Of a stretch of DNA of 64,000 bases, positions 9,393-18,400 are shown in pieces; the first letter of the stretch is position 1; every line of letters starts with the position of its first letter. The stretch is from Bermanella sp034110565 (GTDB taxonomy: Bacteria; Pseudomonadota; Gammaproteobacteria; Pseudomonadales; Oceanobacteraceae). The position numbers and the translations under genes are program-made. The DNA is taken from NCBI GenBank assembly GCA_034110565.1, contig JAWUYY010000025.1:16240-80239 (forward strand). Direction: 5' to 3'. Under the pieces are notes generated by a model, which saw nothing but the letters and a program-made list of their open reading frames with translations, did not search any database and was not told where the DNA came from.

Positions 9393-9685
9393 TAAAGTTA
9401 ATGTCGGTTTTGACCTTAATGACATTTTCAATGCTTGTGTTTGCTAAGGATTCAGCGATACGTTTACAAGGCATTAAAATTAAAGCCGATAATGAAGCGC
9501 CACAGGTGATGCATATTATTCCATGGCAGAATCCAGAAGGGGCTGAACGTTTATATTCACCTGTTCGTGGTGAAGAAATTGAGCGATTAAAACCAATGGA
9601 CCCTTATAGCTTTGAATTAGAAACTACATTGCATGAACAGTGGCAGGTAAATAAAGGAGTGGCCATTGACCTTGCACATGATTAA
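9389..9685 (+). CDS. Small exported protein of the envelope cluster
   Basis: 98 residues with a signal peptide ending near MLVFAKDS, then about 75 residues with no known motif; IIPWQNPEGAERLYSP and MDPYSFELET look like the conserved core. It overlaps the previous gene by four bases (ATGA). Its stop codon is followed at once by a hairpin and an AT-only spacer before the ExbB gene. I do not recognise a family. Cytochrome or protease functions are not supported. Confidence 0.6.
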   Translation: MIKLMSVLTLMTFSMLVFAKDSAIRLQGIKIKADNEAPQVMHIIPWQNPEGAERLYSPVRGEEIERLKPMDPYSFELETTLHEQWQVNKGVAIDLAHD

Positions 9686-9706
9686 GTTATTTAATGGTTA
9701 AATAAC
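9686..9706 (+). other. Perfect intercistronic hairpin between the TPR and ExbB modules
   Basis: GTTATTTAA, a TGG loop and TTAAATAAC form a perfect nine-pair stem directly after the stop codon. It lacks a T run, so it is more likely an mRNA stability or processing element than a terminator. The following 70 bases are almost only A and T and lead to AGAGGA before the ExbB start. Confidence 0.5.
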
Positions 9707-9792
9707 GACATAGCTAATAATAAAAATAATAAAAAATTATTCTAAAAAATAATACAACAATAAAAAATCTACACAAATAGAGGATGTACACA

Positions 9793-10464
9793 ATGGATAC
9801 CATTATTCGCTTTTTCCAAGATGGCGGCATGTTTATGTACCCGATCGCGGTCATATTAGTGGTCGGACTTTCTATCGCGATTGAGCGATTAATTAGCATT
9901 TCTGCATCTAAGCGTAAAAATCGTACGGCTTTTGAAGAGATGTTACCCATGATTCAACGTAAAGATTATAAAGCGGCTTTAAACTATGCAGGTCAAAGCG
10001 ACAGTGATATAGCTAATATTTTAGGTGCAGGCATTGCACGTATGCCAAGTAGTTCTCGTCGCGAAGACATTGAGTACGCCATGGAAGAAGGCTTAATGGA
10101 AAGCACACCAAAACTTGAAAAACGCACCGCTTACATTGCGACCCTTGCTAATATTTCTACGTTAATGGGGCTGCTTGGTACTATCATAGGTCTGATCGCA
10201 GCCTTTACTGCGGTAGCCACTGCGGCTCCATCAGAAAAAGCGACACTGCTTTCGCAATCTATTTCTGTTGCTATGAATACAACGGCATTTGGGTTGATTT
10301 CTGCTATTCCATTATTATTAGCGCATACCGTATTGCAAAGTAAAACCACAGAAATTATCGATAGCCTTGAGATGGCAGGAGTTAAATTTTTAAATTTAAT
10401 TACTGAACGTAAGCCCGCAGCTGCGGCTCAATCTCAAGTAACCACTTCTAACGCTGCGAAATAA
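9793..10464 (+). CDS. MotA/TolQ/ExbB-family proton channel
   Basis: 223 residues with three transmembrane segments: about residues 14-30 (MYPIAVILVVGLSIAIE), 120-140 (LANISTLMGLLGTIIGLIAA) and 160-180 (MNTTAFGLISAIPLLLAHT). The GLLGTIxG and NTTAFGLISAIP blocks are diagnostic of this channel family, which uses the proton motive force across the inner membrane. The ATG at 9793 is chosen over 9784 because AGAGGA gives correct spacing. Two ExbD-type genes follow, as in the three-protein AglR/AglQ/AglS motor of Myxococcus. Confidence 0.9.
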   Translation: MDTIIRFFQDGGMFMYPIAVILVVGLSIAIERLISISASKRKNRTAFEEMLPMIQRKDYKAALNYAGQSDSDIANILGAGIARMPSSSRREDIEYAMEEGLMESTPKLEKRTAYIATLANISTLMGLLGTIIGLIAAFTAVATAAPSEKATLLSQSISVAMNTTAFGLISAIPLLLAHTVLQSKTTEIIDSLEMAGVKFLNLITERKPAAAAQSQVTTSNAAK

Positions 10465-10489
10465 TTGCACTTAAAAGTGGAGACTGGCT

Positions 10490-10990
10490 ATGAGACGCCA
10501 TAAAAAAATACAAGAAGAAGCGGAATTAGATATTACCTCCTTCATGAACCTGATGATTATCTTGGTTCCTGTTTTACTGATTAGTATGGTGTTTAATCAC
10601 ATCACAGTATTAGAGTTAAGATTGCCCCTTGCAGAAGAATTAAAAAAGCAGGATCTGAACCCAGACGATTTATCTTTAGAAGTTATCGTACGAGAATCAG
10701 GCTTTAATGTGATGCTTGGTCCTTTGTCGATTGAATCCATTACTAAAAAAGATAATCAATTCGATTTTAATCGTTTATCGATGGTTTTACAGGGCATGAA
10801 AAAGCAACTTGGCCGTGAACGTACGGACATTGCTATTTTGTCTGAACCAGATATTGATTATCAAGTGTTGATTGGCGTGATTGATGCGGCAAAATCATTT
10901 CCTGCGGTAATCGCTGCTAGTGTTGTTGATGCGGTGTTGTTCCCTGATGTATCCCTTGGGGATGCCCCTGAACAGGAGGCAGCATTATGA
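10490..10990 (+). CDS. ExbD/TolR-family protein 1
   Basis: 166 residues: a short basic cytoplasmic start, one transmembrane helix (about 18-37, MNLMIILVPVLLISMVF) preceded by the conserved aspartate in ELDITSFMN, and a periplasmic domain. The membrane-proximal Asp is the expected proton-carrying residue in the ExbB-ExbD channel. The end overlaps the second ExbD gene by four bases. Two non-identical ExbD proteins with one ExbB suggest a heteromeric rotor. Confidence 0.88.
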   Translation: MRRHKKIQEEAELDITSFMNLMIILVPVLLISMVFNHITVLELRLPLAEELKKQDLNPDDLSLEVIVRESGFNVMLGPLSIESITKKDNQFDFNRLSMVLQGMKKQLGRERTDIAILSEPDIDYQVLIGVIDAAKSFPAVIAASVVDAVLFPDVSLGDAPEQEAAL

Positions 10991-11493
10991 AGTCATCTAG
11001 ACGCGCAAAGCGTATGTCACGTAACCATAGGCGTCACAAAAAACAGGCGGGTTTAAACCTTGTTTCACTCATGGATATATTCACCATCATGGTCTTCTTC
11101 TTAATGATGAACCAAAGTGATGTTGAGGTCATGAGTAATGACAGTATTATATTGCCTGATAGTGCAGCGTTAGCTCAGCCACAAAATACTATAAACCTAA
11201 TGGTAAATAGCGATGATGTTGTTGTTCAGGGGCGCTCAGTTGCTTCTGTTAAGGATATTTTAGCTATGAAAGCTGATGTAGAAATTATTCCTGGTTTGGA
11301 AAAAGAACTGGAGTATTTAGCTTCGCGCACCCAAGCATCCACACAAGAACAGGAGTTAGGACGTACAATTACGATTATGGGTGATCAAGGTATTCCTTAC
11401 AAAGTGCTGAAACGCATTATGGCGACTTGTCAGAAAGCCAAATACACGCAGATTTCTTTAGCTGTACAGAAAAAAGATAATAAGGAGGCGTAA
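10987..11493 (+). CDS. ExbD/TolR-family protein 2
   Basis: 168 residues with a very basic N-terminus (RRAKRMSRNHRRHKKQ), then LNLVSLMDIFTIMVFFLMMN, where the Asp near residue 28 sits at the membrane entry as in TolR/ExbD. A periplasmic domain follows, ending in the GRTITIMGDQGIPYKVLKRI region typical of the family. AGGAGG precedes the ATG. It overlaps the genes on both sides by one to four bases, which implies coupled translation with the other motor parts. Confidence 0.88.
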   Translation: MKSSRRAKRMSRNHRRHKKQAGLNLVSLMDIFTIMVFFLMMNQSDVEVMSNDSIILPDSAALAQPQNTINLMVNSDDVVVQGRSVASVKDILAMKADVEIIPGLEKELEYLASRTQASTQEQELGRTITIMGDQGIPYKVLKRIMATCQKAKYTQISLAVQKKDNKEA

Positions 11494-12485
11494 TGACCAG
11501 TTTTACATTTCGCAGTCCTGAACTGCCTTGGTCGGACAGTAAGCAAGAGCATCTTTTTAATAAGGTGTTAATTGCTTTATTAATGCTGACATTAGTTTTA
11601 GGGGTGCTGGTACCAAATATTACACTGCCTGAATTAAAACGCGAAAATTTGGAAAAGCTACCACCCCAATTAGCTAAGGTGATTAAACGTAAGAAAGAAG
11701 CGCCCAAACCAAAGCCTATTGTTGCTAAAGTTGAGAAAAAGCTTGAAAAGCAGATCGAGAAAAAAATTGAGCCTAAAAAGGTAGAGCCGATTAAGGCAAA
11801 ACCGAAAGTGGTGATATCGGCTCAACCTAAACCAAAAGCTAAGCCAAAGGTGGTCTCTAAAAAAGAGCGTACACCTGAGCGAATCAAAGCTGCAAAAGAG
11901 AAGGCTCAAAAATTAATCTCTAACTTTTCTAATGACCTTATGGACATGAAGAATATGGTAGATATGTCGGCACTTACAGTAAGTAGTTCGACACTTACAA
12001 ATGCAGGGGCTGCTGCGACAGAAGTCGGATCTGTGGTGGATCAAGCTGCGGTTGATCGCATTGGTGGTATTGATGAGACCAAGCTAACCCGTGCAACGGG
12101 AGCCGAGAAATTAGCGACGGCACAACGAGATACAACTGAAGTAAAAGGCGTAGCCAAAGAAGCGATGATTGAAGCAGTTGCGGATACCAAAGTGGCAGGC
12201 ATGAGTCGTACAAAAATGCAGATTCGTCGTGTGTTTGAGCAAAATAAATCACGATTCGATCGTATTTATCGTAAAGCTTTACGCAGCAATCCTGTATTAC
12301 AAGGCACCGTCACATTAGGCATTGAAGTAGCAGCCTCTGGAGAAGTAAGTGATTGTAATGTGATGTCTAGTGACTTACAGGATGTGAAGGTTATTAAACG
12401 TATTACCATGACATGTAAAATGTTAGCTTTTGATGCCGCAAATAAGACGGATAAATTTGAATATCCGTTAACGTTTGCCCCTTAA
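11493..12485 (+). CDS. TonB-like energy transducer with AgmX/PglI-type C-terminal domain
   Basis: 330 residues: an N-terminal transmembrane helix (about 25-42, LIALLMLTLVLGVLVPNI), a Lys/Pro-rich spacer (about 60-125, with repeats such as KPKAKPKVV) able to span the periplasm, and a C-terminal domain from about 238 (IRRVFEQNKSRFDRIYRKAL ... LQGTVTLGIEVAASGEV). The last block matches the AgmX/PglI C-terminal fold of Myxococcus gliding proteins rather than classical TonB. The gene starts on TAATG with AAGGAGG upstream. It would link the ExbBD motor to outer-membrane or TPR partners. A terminator ends the cluster here. Confidence 0.8.
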   Translation: MTSFTFRSPELPWSDSKQEHLFNKVLIALLMLTLVLGVLVPNITLPELKRENLEKLPPQLAKVIKRKKEAPKPKPIVAKVEKKLEKQIEKKIEPKKVEPIKAKPKVVISAQPKPKAKPKVVSKKERTPERIKAAKEKAQKLISNFSNDLMDMKNMVDMSALTVSSSTLTNAGAAATEVGSVVDQAAVDRIGGIDETKLTRATGAEKLATAQRDTTEVKGVAKEAMIEAVADTKVAGMSRTKMQIRRVFEQNKSRFDRIYRKALRSNPVLQGTVTLGIEVAASGEVSDCNVMSSDLQDVKVIKRITMTCKMLAFDAANKTDKFEYPLTFAP

Positions 12486-12501
12486 TTCACGTTTCTACTG
12501 T

Positions 12502-12539
12502 AAAAAAAACCGAACAGTGAAAGCTGTTCGGTTTTTTTT
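12502..12539. terminator. Bidirectional terminator between the envelope cluster and the convergent hydrolase gene
   Basis: AACCGAACAG and CTGTTCGGTT pair around TGAAAG. An A run on the left and a T run on the right let it stop transcription from both sides. Confidence 0.88.
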
Positions 12540-12559
12540 GGTTCATATGATATTTGTTA

Positions 12560-13459
12560 CTAAAGCTGTTTATCTAGCCAAGTAATAACATCTTGATAGA
12601 CCTCCTCTCTATTAGTTTCATTTAACATTTCATGACGAGCATCTTGATACAATTTATAGGTTACGTTTTTCTGCCCAGTATTTTCATAGGCGCGTGCAAG
12701 TTTTGGAACACCTTTTCCCATCTCGCCAACCGGATCGTGACTACCACCGAATAATAAAATGGGTAAATCTTTTTGAATGCGCTGATAGGTTTTATTGCCG
12801 TATAGCTCAATAAGTCCATCAAATAAATCTAGCCATAATTGAATGCTGCAATCGAACCCGCATAATGGGTCATTAATATATTGATCAACCTTTTTGTTAT
12901 CACGGCTAAGCCAGTCAAATGCAGTGCGATTTGGTTTGAACGAATTATTAAAAGAACCGAATGATAAAAACTGTAAAACGGCGCTAGTATTCAATGGCCC
13001 TTTACGCAGGCGCTCAAATTTGGCAACCAAACGACCAGCTTTTAATAGCACGCTAGGTTGGATGTTAGAACCGGATAATACTAAACCCGTAATAGGTTTA
13101 GGTTGTAGGGATAGGTACGCTTGAGATATGAAGGTGCCCATACTATGAGAAAATATTAAATAAGGCAGGTCATTGGGTAATGTATTGCGTACCGACTCAA
13201 TGTCTTGTACTACTTTTTGCCAACCGTCTTGTTCTGCGTAGACACCTGTTTTCATGGAAGGGCTTGCACCATGGCCCCTATGATTGTGTGCGATGACAGC
13301 ATAGCCTGCTTTGACCAATTGCTGGGCAAACTCATTATAACGGCCAGCATGTTCAGACATGCCATGTAGAATATGCACCCAAGCCTTTGCTTGTGGGTTT
13401 GGCCAGGTGATAGTCTCAATTTGATAGCCATCCTCGGCGCTAATGAAATGAGTATCCAT
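12560..13459 (-). CDS. Alpha/beta hydrolase, monoacylglycerol lipase / lysophospholipase type
   Basis: A 299-residue serine hydrolase of the Hydrolase_4 group. Visible marks are the oxyanion region HILHGMSEHAGRY, NHRGHGAS, the nucleophile elbow FSHSMGTF, the acid near GSHDPVG and the His in QDARHEMLNE. The elbow has Ser in place of the first Gly of GxSxG, which is unusual. The ATG at 13459 is chosen because AAAGGA precedes it by six bases; the longer frame adds 15 unlikely residues. It shares its upstream region with fadD, so a joint role in lipid use is plausible. No signal peptide is visible, so it probably acts in the cytoplasm. Confidence 0.82.
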   Translation of the reverse strand: MDTHFISAEDGYQIETITWPNPQAKAWVHILHGMSEHAGRYNEFAQQLVKAGYAVIAHNHRGHGASPSMKTGVYAEQDGWQKVVQDIESVRNTLPNDLPYLIFSHSMGTFISQAYLSLQPKPITGLVLSGSNIQPSVLLKAGRLVAKFERLRKGPLNTSAVLQFLSFGSFNNSFKPNRTAFDWLSRDNKKVDQYINDPLCGFDCSIQLWLDLFDGLIELYGNKTYQRIQKDLPILLFGGSHDPVGEMGKGVPKLARAYENTGQKNVTYKLYQDARHEMLNETNREEVYQDVITWLDKQL

Positions 13460-13675
13460 TGTTGGTCCTTTAGTCATTATTATTGTATGAACAATTGTAT
13501 CCAATAATGAGTGTGAAGCTATCGTCTACATGGGCGATTTCATGGAAAATGGTGGAATGAGCGAATGAAAGCTAAAATTATGTTCATAAATTAGCCAGAT
13601 ACATAAAAGTGGATATATTGGGACTTTGCGCGCGTTTCTAAAACTGGTAGTCTGCCCAACTATCAAAATTCCTGC

Positions 13676-13692
13676 TGTATGTTAAACATACA
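13676..13692. promoter_or_regulatory. 17-base perfect palindrome upstream of fadD (operator candidate)
   Basis: TGTATGTTAAACATACA reads the same on both strands around a central A. It lies 45 bases before the fadD start in the region shared with the divergent hydrolase. Its size and symmetry suit a TetR- or GntR-type repressor. It does not match the E. coli FadR or the PsrA consensus as I remember them. Confidence 0.5.
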
Positions 13693-13737
13693 AAATCTAA
13701 TAAAAAAGACAGGCCAATAGAACAAGGCGGAGGCGAT

Positions 13738-15423
13738 ATGAACGAAAATTTCTTTAGCGACAAGTATCCTGAAGGCTTACCAGCAACGGTTGATGTTGAT
13801 AAGTATAAAAGCGTGGTTGATGTGTTTAACCACAGCGTAAACAAGTATGCTGACCGTCCGGCATTTACAGCTCTTGGTCAAACGTTGAGCTATGCAGATA
13901 TCGATCGCTTATCGGCAGATTTTGCAGCTTACATTCAGAACAATACTGGCTTACAGAAAGGCGATCGTATTGCGGTTCAACTGCCTAACTTGTTGCAATA
14001 CCCGATTGTTGTATTTGGCGCCATGCGTGCTGGTTTAATTGTGGTGAATACCAACCCGCTATATACCGAGCGTGAAATGGAGCACCAGTTTAATGATTCA
14101 GGTGCGAAGGCCCTTGTTGTATTAGCGCAAATGGCTGGCAAAGCGAGTCGTGTTGTTCCTAAAACACAAATCGAAACAGTAATTGTGACCCAAGCTGGTG
14201 ACATGTGTAGCCCGCTTAAACGTACACTTGTAAATTTTGTGATTAAAACGGTTCGTAAAGAAATTGAGCCATATACAATTCCTGGACACATTAAATTATT
14301 GGATGCTTTGAAAACAGGGACTAAAAGCAGCTATAAGCCTGTCGAAACAGCCCCAGACGATATCAGTGTATTACAATATACGGGTGGTACGACAGGTGTT
14401 GCTAAAGGCGCCATGCTAACTAACCGTAATATCGTCGCGAACATGTGTCAGGCACATCCATTGTTCATGATGGGTCTGAATAAGACGGGTAAAGAGGAAG
14501 GCTCGAAAGTAGTGATTGCACCTTTACCGCTTTATCACATCTATGCATTTACTGTTAACTGCATGGTATTGATGGAAACCGGTAACCATAATGTATTGAT
14601 TCCAAACCCTCGCGACCTTCCTGGTTTCATCAAAGAGCTTAAAAAGTGGAATTTCAACGCATTCCTAGGTTTAAATACCTTGTTTGTTGGTCTTTGTAAT
14701 AACAAAGATTTCCGCGATTTAGACTTCAGCAATCTACACTTAACCATCTCTGGTGGCATGGCGTTAACTAAAGCCGCTGCTAATCGCTGGGAAGAAGTAA
14801 CTGGCTGTGAAGTCTCTGAAGGCTACGGCATGACAGAGACGTCTCCTATTGCATCGTTCAACCCACCTGGCCACACTCAGCTAGGTACCATTGGTATGCC
14901 TGTATCAAACACGCTATGTAAAGTGATTGATGAAGAAGGTAATGAACTACCAATAGGTGAAGCGGGCGAACTGTGTGTGAAAGGTCCACAAGTCATGAAA
15001 GGTTACTGGCAGCGTCCAGAAGCTACTGCTGAAACCATTACCGAAGACGGTTGGTTAAAGACAGGTGATATGGCTGTAATTCTTGAAAACGGTTACATGA
15101 AAATTGTAGACCGCAAAAAAGACATGATCATCGTATCTGGCTTCAACGTTTACCCTAACGAAATTGAAGATGTAGTATCTGGTCACCCAGATATTATTGA
15201 ATGTGCTGCAGTTGGTATTCCTGATGATGTAGCGGGTGAAAAAGTGAAGCTTTTTGTTGTTTCTAGCAATCCTGCATTAACGGCTAAAGACGTGACTGAC
15301 TTCTGCCGCGAACGTTTAACCGCATACAAGGTACCTAAGTTGGTTGAGTTCCGTGACGAACTACCTAAAACCAATGTAGGTAAGATTCTTCGTCGTGAAT
15401 TACGTGACGAAGAAACTGCGTAA
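13738..15423 (+). CDS. fadD: Long-chain fatty acid-CoA ligase
   Basis: A 561-residue acyl-CoA synthetase of the ANL family that activates fatty acids to acyl-CoA for beta-oxidation or phospholipid use. Seen in order: the P-loop YTGGTTGVAKGAMLTNRN (about 217-234), GYGMTETSP (about 361-369), KTGDMA and DRKKDMIIVSGFNVYPNEIE (about 460-480), and the catalytic Lys in NVGKILRR near the C-terminus. Full family length. GGAGG sits five bases before the ATG. A palindromic operator candidate lies upstream and a strong terminator downstream. Confidence 0.93.
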   Translation: MNENFFSDKYPEGLPATVDVDKYKSVVDVFNHSVNKYADRPAFTALGQTLSYADIDRLSADFAAYIQNNTGLQKGDRIAVQLPNLLQYPIVVFGAMRAGLIVVNTNPLYTEREMEHQFNDSGAKALVVLAQMAGKASRVVPKTQIETVIVTQAGDMCSPLKRTLVNFVIKTVRKEIEPYTIPGHIKLLDALKTGTKSSYKPVETAPDDISVLQYTGGTTGVAKGAMLTNRNIVANMCQAHPLFMMGLNKTGKEEGSKVVIAPLPLYHIYAFTVNCMVLMETGNHNVLIPNPRDLPGFIKELKKWNFNAFLGLNTLFVGLCNNKDFRDLDFSNLHLTISGGMALTKAAANRWEEVTGCEVSEGYGMTETSPIASFNPPGHTQLGTIGMPVSNTLCKVIDEEGNELPIGEAGELCVKGPQVMKGYWQRPEATAETITEDGWLKTGDMAVILENGYMKIVDRKKDMIIVSGFNVYPNEIEDVVSGHPDIIECAAVGIPDDVAGEKVKLFVVSSNPALTAKDVTDFCRERLTAYKVPKLVEFRDELPKTNVGKILRRELRDEETA

Positions 15424-15451
15424 TTACGCATCAGCGTAATTTGCGTATAAT

Positions 15452-15477
15452 AAAACGCCCTCTAAGGAGGGCGTTTT
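15452..15477 (+). terminator. Terminator of fadD, overlapping the leader of hrpA
   Basis: AAAACGCCCTC pairs perfectly with GAGGGCGTTTT around TAAG. The stem contains AAGGAGG, which would otherwise be an ideal ribosome binding site for a TTG start at 15476. Confidence 0.85.
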
Positions 15478-15490
15478 GCGTTTCATAAGA

Positions 15491-18400
15491 ATGAGTTTGC
15501 TATCTGTGACTAATGACATCGCTCCGTTAGAGCAATTAATATCTCAAAGCATGATTCAACAGAGATTTGGCTTTTCTCGCCAATTGTCTCAAATTAAAAA
15601 GCGCTTAAAAAGTAAGCAGCCTGTTGATCACCTAGTTGAGAAATTACAAAGCCAGCTAATAAAAAGTTGTGAGCGAGCAGGACTTCGTGGCGTCAGTCTG
15701 AGTGCTATGGAATATGATGATAGCTTACCGATTAGCCAAAAACGAGACGAAATATCGGATGCCATTCGAGACAATCAAGTGGTGGTCATTGCAGGTGAAA
15801 CCGGCTCAGGTAAAACCACTCAAATACCTAAAATTTGTTTAGAACTAGGGTTGGCGCAATTTGGTTTGATTGCCCATACACAGCCTAGACGAATTGCCGC
15901 CCGTTCGGTTGCACAGCGTATTGCCCAAGAAGTAAAAGTGAATTTAGGCGAAGAAGTGGGTTATCAAATTCGCTTTAATGACCAAAGTAATGAGCACACA
16001 CTAGTTAAGCTCATGACAGATGGTATTTTATTAGCTGAAACTCAAAATGATCGTTTCTTAAATAAATACCAAGTTATTATTATCGATGAAGCCCATGAGC
16101 GCAGTTTAAATATTGATTTTCTATTAGGTTATTTAAAACAACTGCTGCCTAAGCGCCCTGATCTTAAAGTGATTATCACTTCTGCCACCATTGATTTAGA
16201 TCGTTTTTCAAAGCATTTTAATAATGCACCCGTGATACAAGTATCGGGTCGTACGTTTCCTGTTGAAACTCGCTACCGTCCGTTAATTGATCTGAATGAC
16301 GAAGGGGAAGAGCGAGAGGGGGATTTATCCCGTGGTATTGTAGACGCGGTTGAAGAGCTGCAACTAGAAGATGCGAAACGAGGGCAAATCGGTGATGTGC
16401 TTATCTTTTTAAGTGGTGAGCGGGAAATTCGCGAAACCGCTTTAGAGCTTAAAAAAGCCAACTTGAAGAACAGTGAAGTATTACCGCTATACGCACGCTT
16501 AAATAATGCAGATCAAAATAAAATTTTTAATCCAAGCGGTGGTACTCGGCGCATTATTCTATCAACGAATGTGGCTGAAACCTCCCTAACAGTGCCTGGT
16601 ATTCGCTATGTTATAGATAGCGGCGTTGCGCGTATTAGCCGCTACAGTTATCGTTCGAAAGTGCAACGTTTACCCATAGAACCTATCTCTCAAGCCAGTG
16701 CTAATCAGCGTAAAGGTCGTTGTGGTCGTGTTAGTGAAGGTATCTGTATTCGTTTGTTTAGCGAAGAAGATTTTAATGTGCGACCTGAATTTTCTGACCC
16801 TGAGATCCAACGTACCAATTTAGCCGCCGTTATTTTACAAATGCTGTCCCTTAAATTAGGAAATGTGTCAGAATTCCCTTTTCTTGATGCACCGGATAAC
16901 CGGTTTATTAAAGATGGCTATAACCTATTAAAGGAATTAGGTGCAGTTAGTAGTGATAACGAAATTAACCAAGTGGGGCGAGCCTTATCTAAATTACCTG
17001 TGGATCCTCGTATTGCACGCATGCTATTTGAGGCTAGTAAACGTAAAGCATTACAAGAGATGCTAATTATTGCATCTGCACTGAGTATCCAAGATCCTAG
17101 AGAACGGCCACCAGAGAAACAACAGCAAGCGGATCAAAAACATGCTGAATTTCGAGATGAAGAAAGTGATTTTATAACACTAATAAATATTTGGCAGCAC
17201 TTTGAGGAGGCTCGCCAAGAGCTTTCCAATAATCAATTACGCCAACATTGTAAGAAGTATTTTCTTAACTATATGCGTATGCGCGAGTGGCGTGATGTAC
17301 ATTATCAATTACGCTTGCAATGCAAAGATTTGAAACTAGAAGAAAACAAACAAGCCGCTGGCTATGAAGCCATACACCAATCTATTTTGTCTGGATTTTT
17401 AAGTTATATCGGTCAGAAAACAGAAGATGGCGATTACTTGGGTGCACGTAATCGTCGCTTTATGTTATTCCCAGGTAGCGGTATTTTCAAAAAACGGCCT
17501 AAATGGGTAGTGTCCGCTGAATTGGTGGAAACTTCACGTTTATATGCCCGTATGAATGCACGCATTGATCCTGAGTGGTTAGAGCCGTTAGCTACAAGTT
17601 TAGTGAAGCGTAAATATCTAGAGCCTTATTGGTCTATTAAGCGTGGGCAGGTGATGGCCTACGAACAAGTGAGTCTTTATGGTTTGGTGATTATTCCTAA
17701 GCGGAATGTGAGTTATGCCAAAATTGATCCGCAAGTGAGTCATGATATTTTTATTCGTGAAGCGTTAGTGCAAAAACAGATCAAGAGTAAAGCAGCATTT
17801 TTACAATACAATCAAAATCTAATTGAAGAAATCGAAGAGCTTGAAGATAAGTCACGCCGGCGCGATATTGTAGTTGATGAAGAGCGCTTATTTCAGTTTT
17901 ATCTTGAGCGTGTACCAAATGAAATTAGTGATAGCGCTTCGTTTGAAAATTGGTTGAAAGATCAACCTGATGACTTACTGAAAGTGAAGCGGTCTTACTT
18001 GATGCAGCATGGTGCTGAAAATATCACTCAGGCACAGTTTCCGGATCATTTTACTCATGGCAGTATTATTTATCCGTTGATGTATCGCTTTGAGCCTAAT
18101 CATAAAGAAGACGGTGTGAGTGTCCTTGTACCCGCTGCTATGCTGAAACAGTTGCCTGTTAGTCGTTTGCAATGGTTAGTGCCAGGTATGTTACGTGAAA
18201 AGGTGATTGCGTTATTGAAAGGACTGACAAAATCGATTCGCCGCCAACTTGTTCCCGTACCTGATTTTGCAGATGGTTTTTTAATTAAATATCAGGCGAG
18301 TGATGAATCGCTATATGAAGTATTGGCTCAATATGTTTACCAACAAAAGCGTATAAAGATCGAGCCGAAAGATTGGAATCTCGATCAGCTTGACTCCCAT

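Noticed and set aside
11493..12485. Classical TonB for siderophore uptake
   Set aside because: No TonB-dependent receptor is nearby, there are two ExbD genes, and the C-terminal domain resembles AgmX/PglI more than TonB.
13648..13670. FadR-like AACTGGT element upstream of fadD
   Set aside because: Only the left half fits; the right half is shifted and imperfect, so it does not form an E. coli-type FadR operator.
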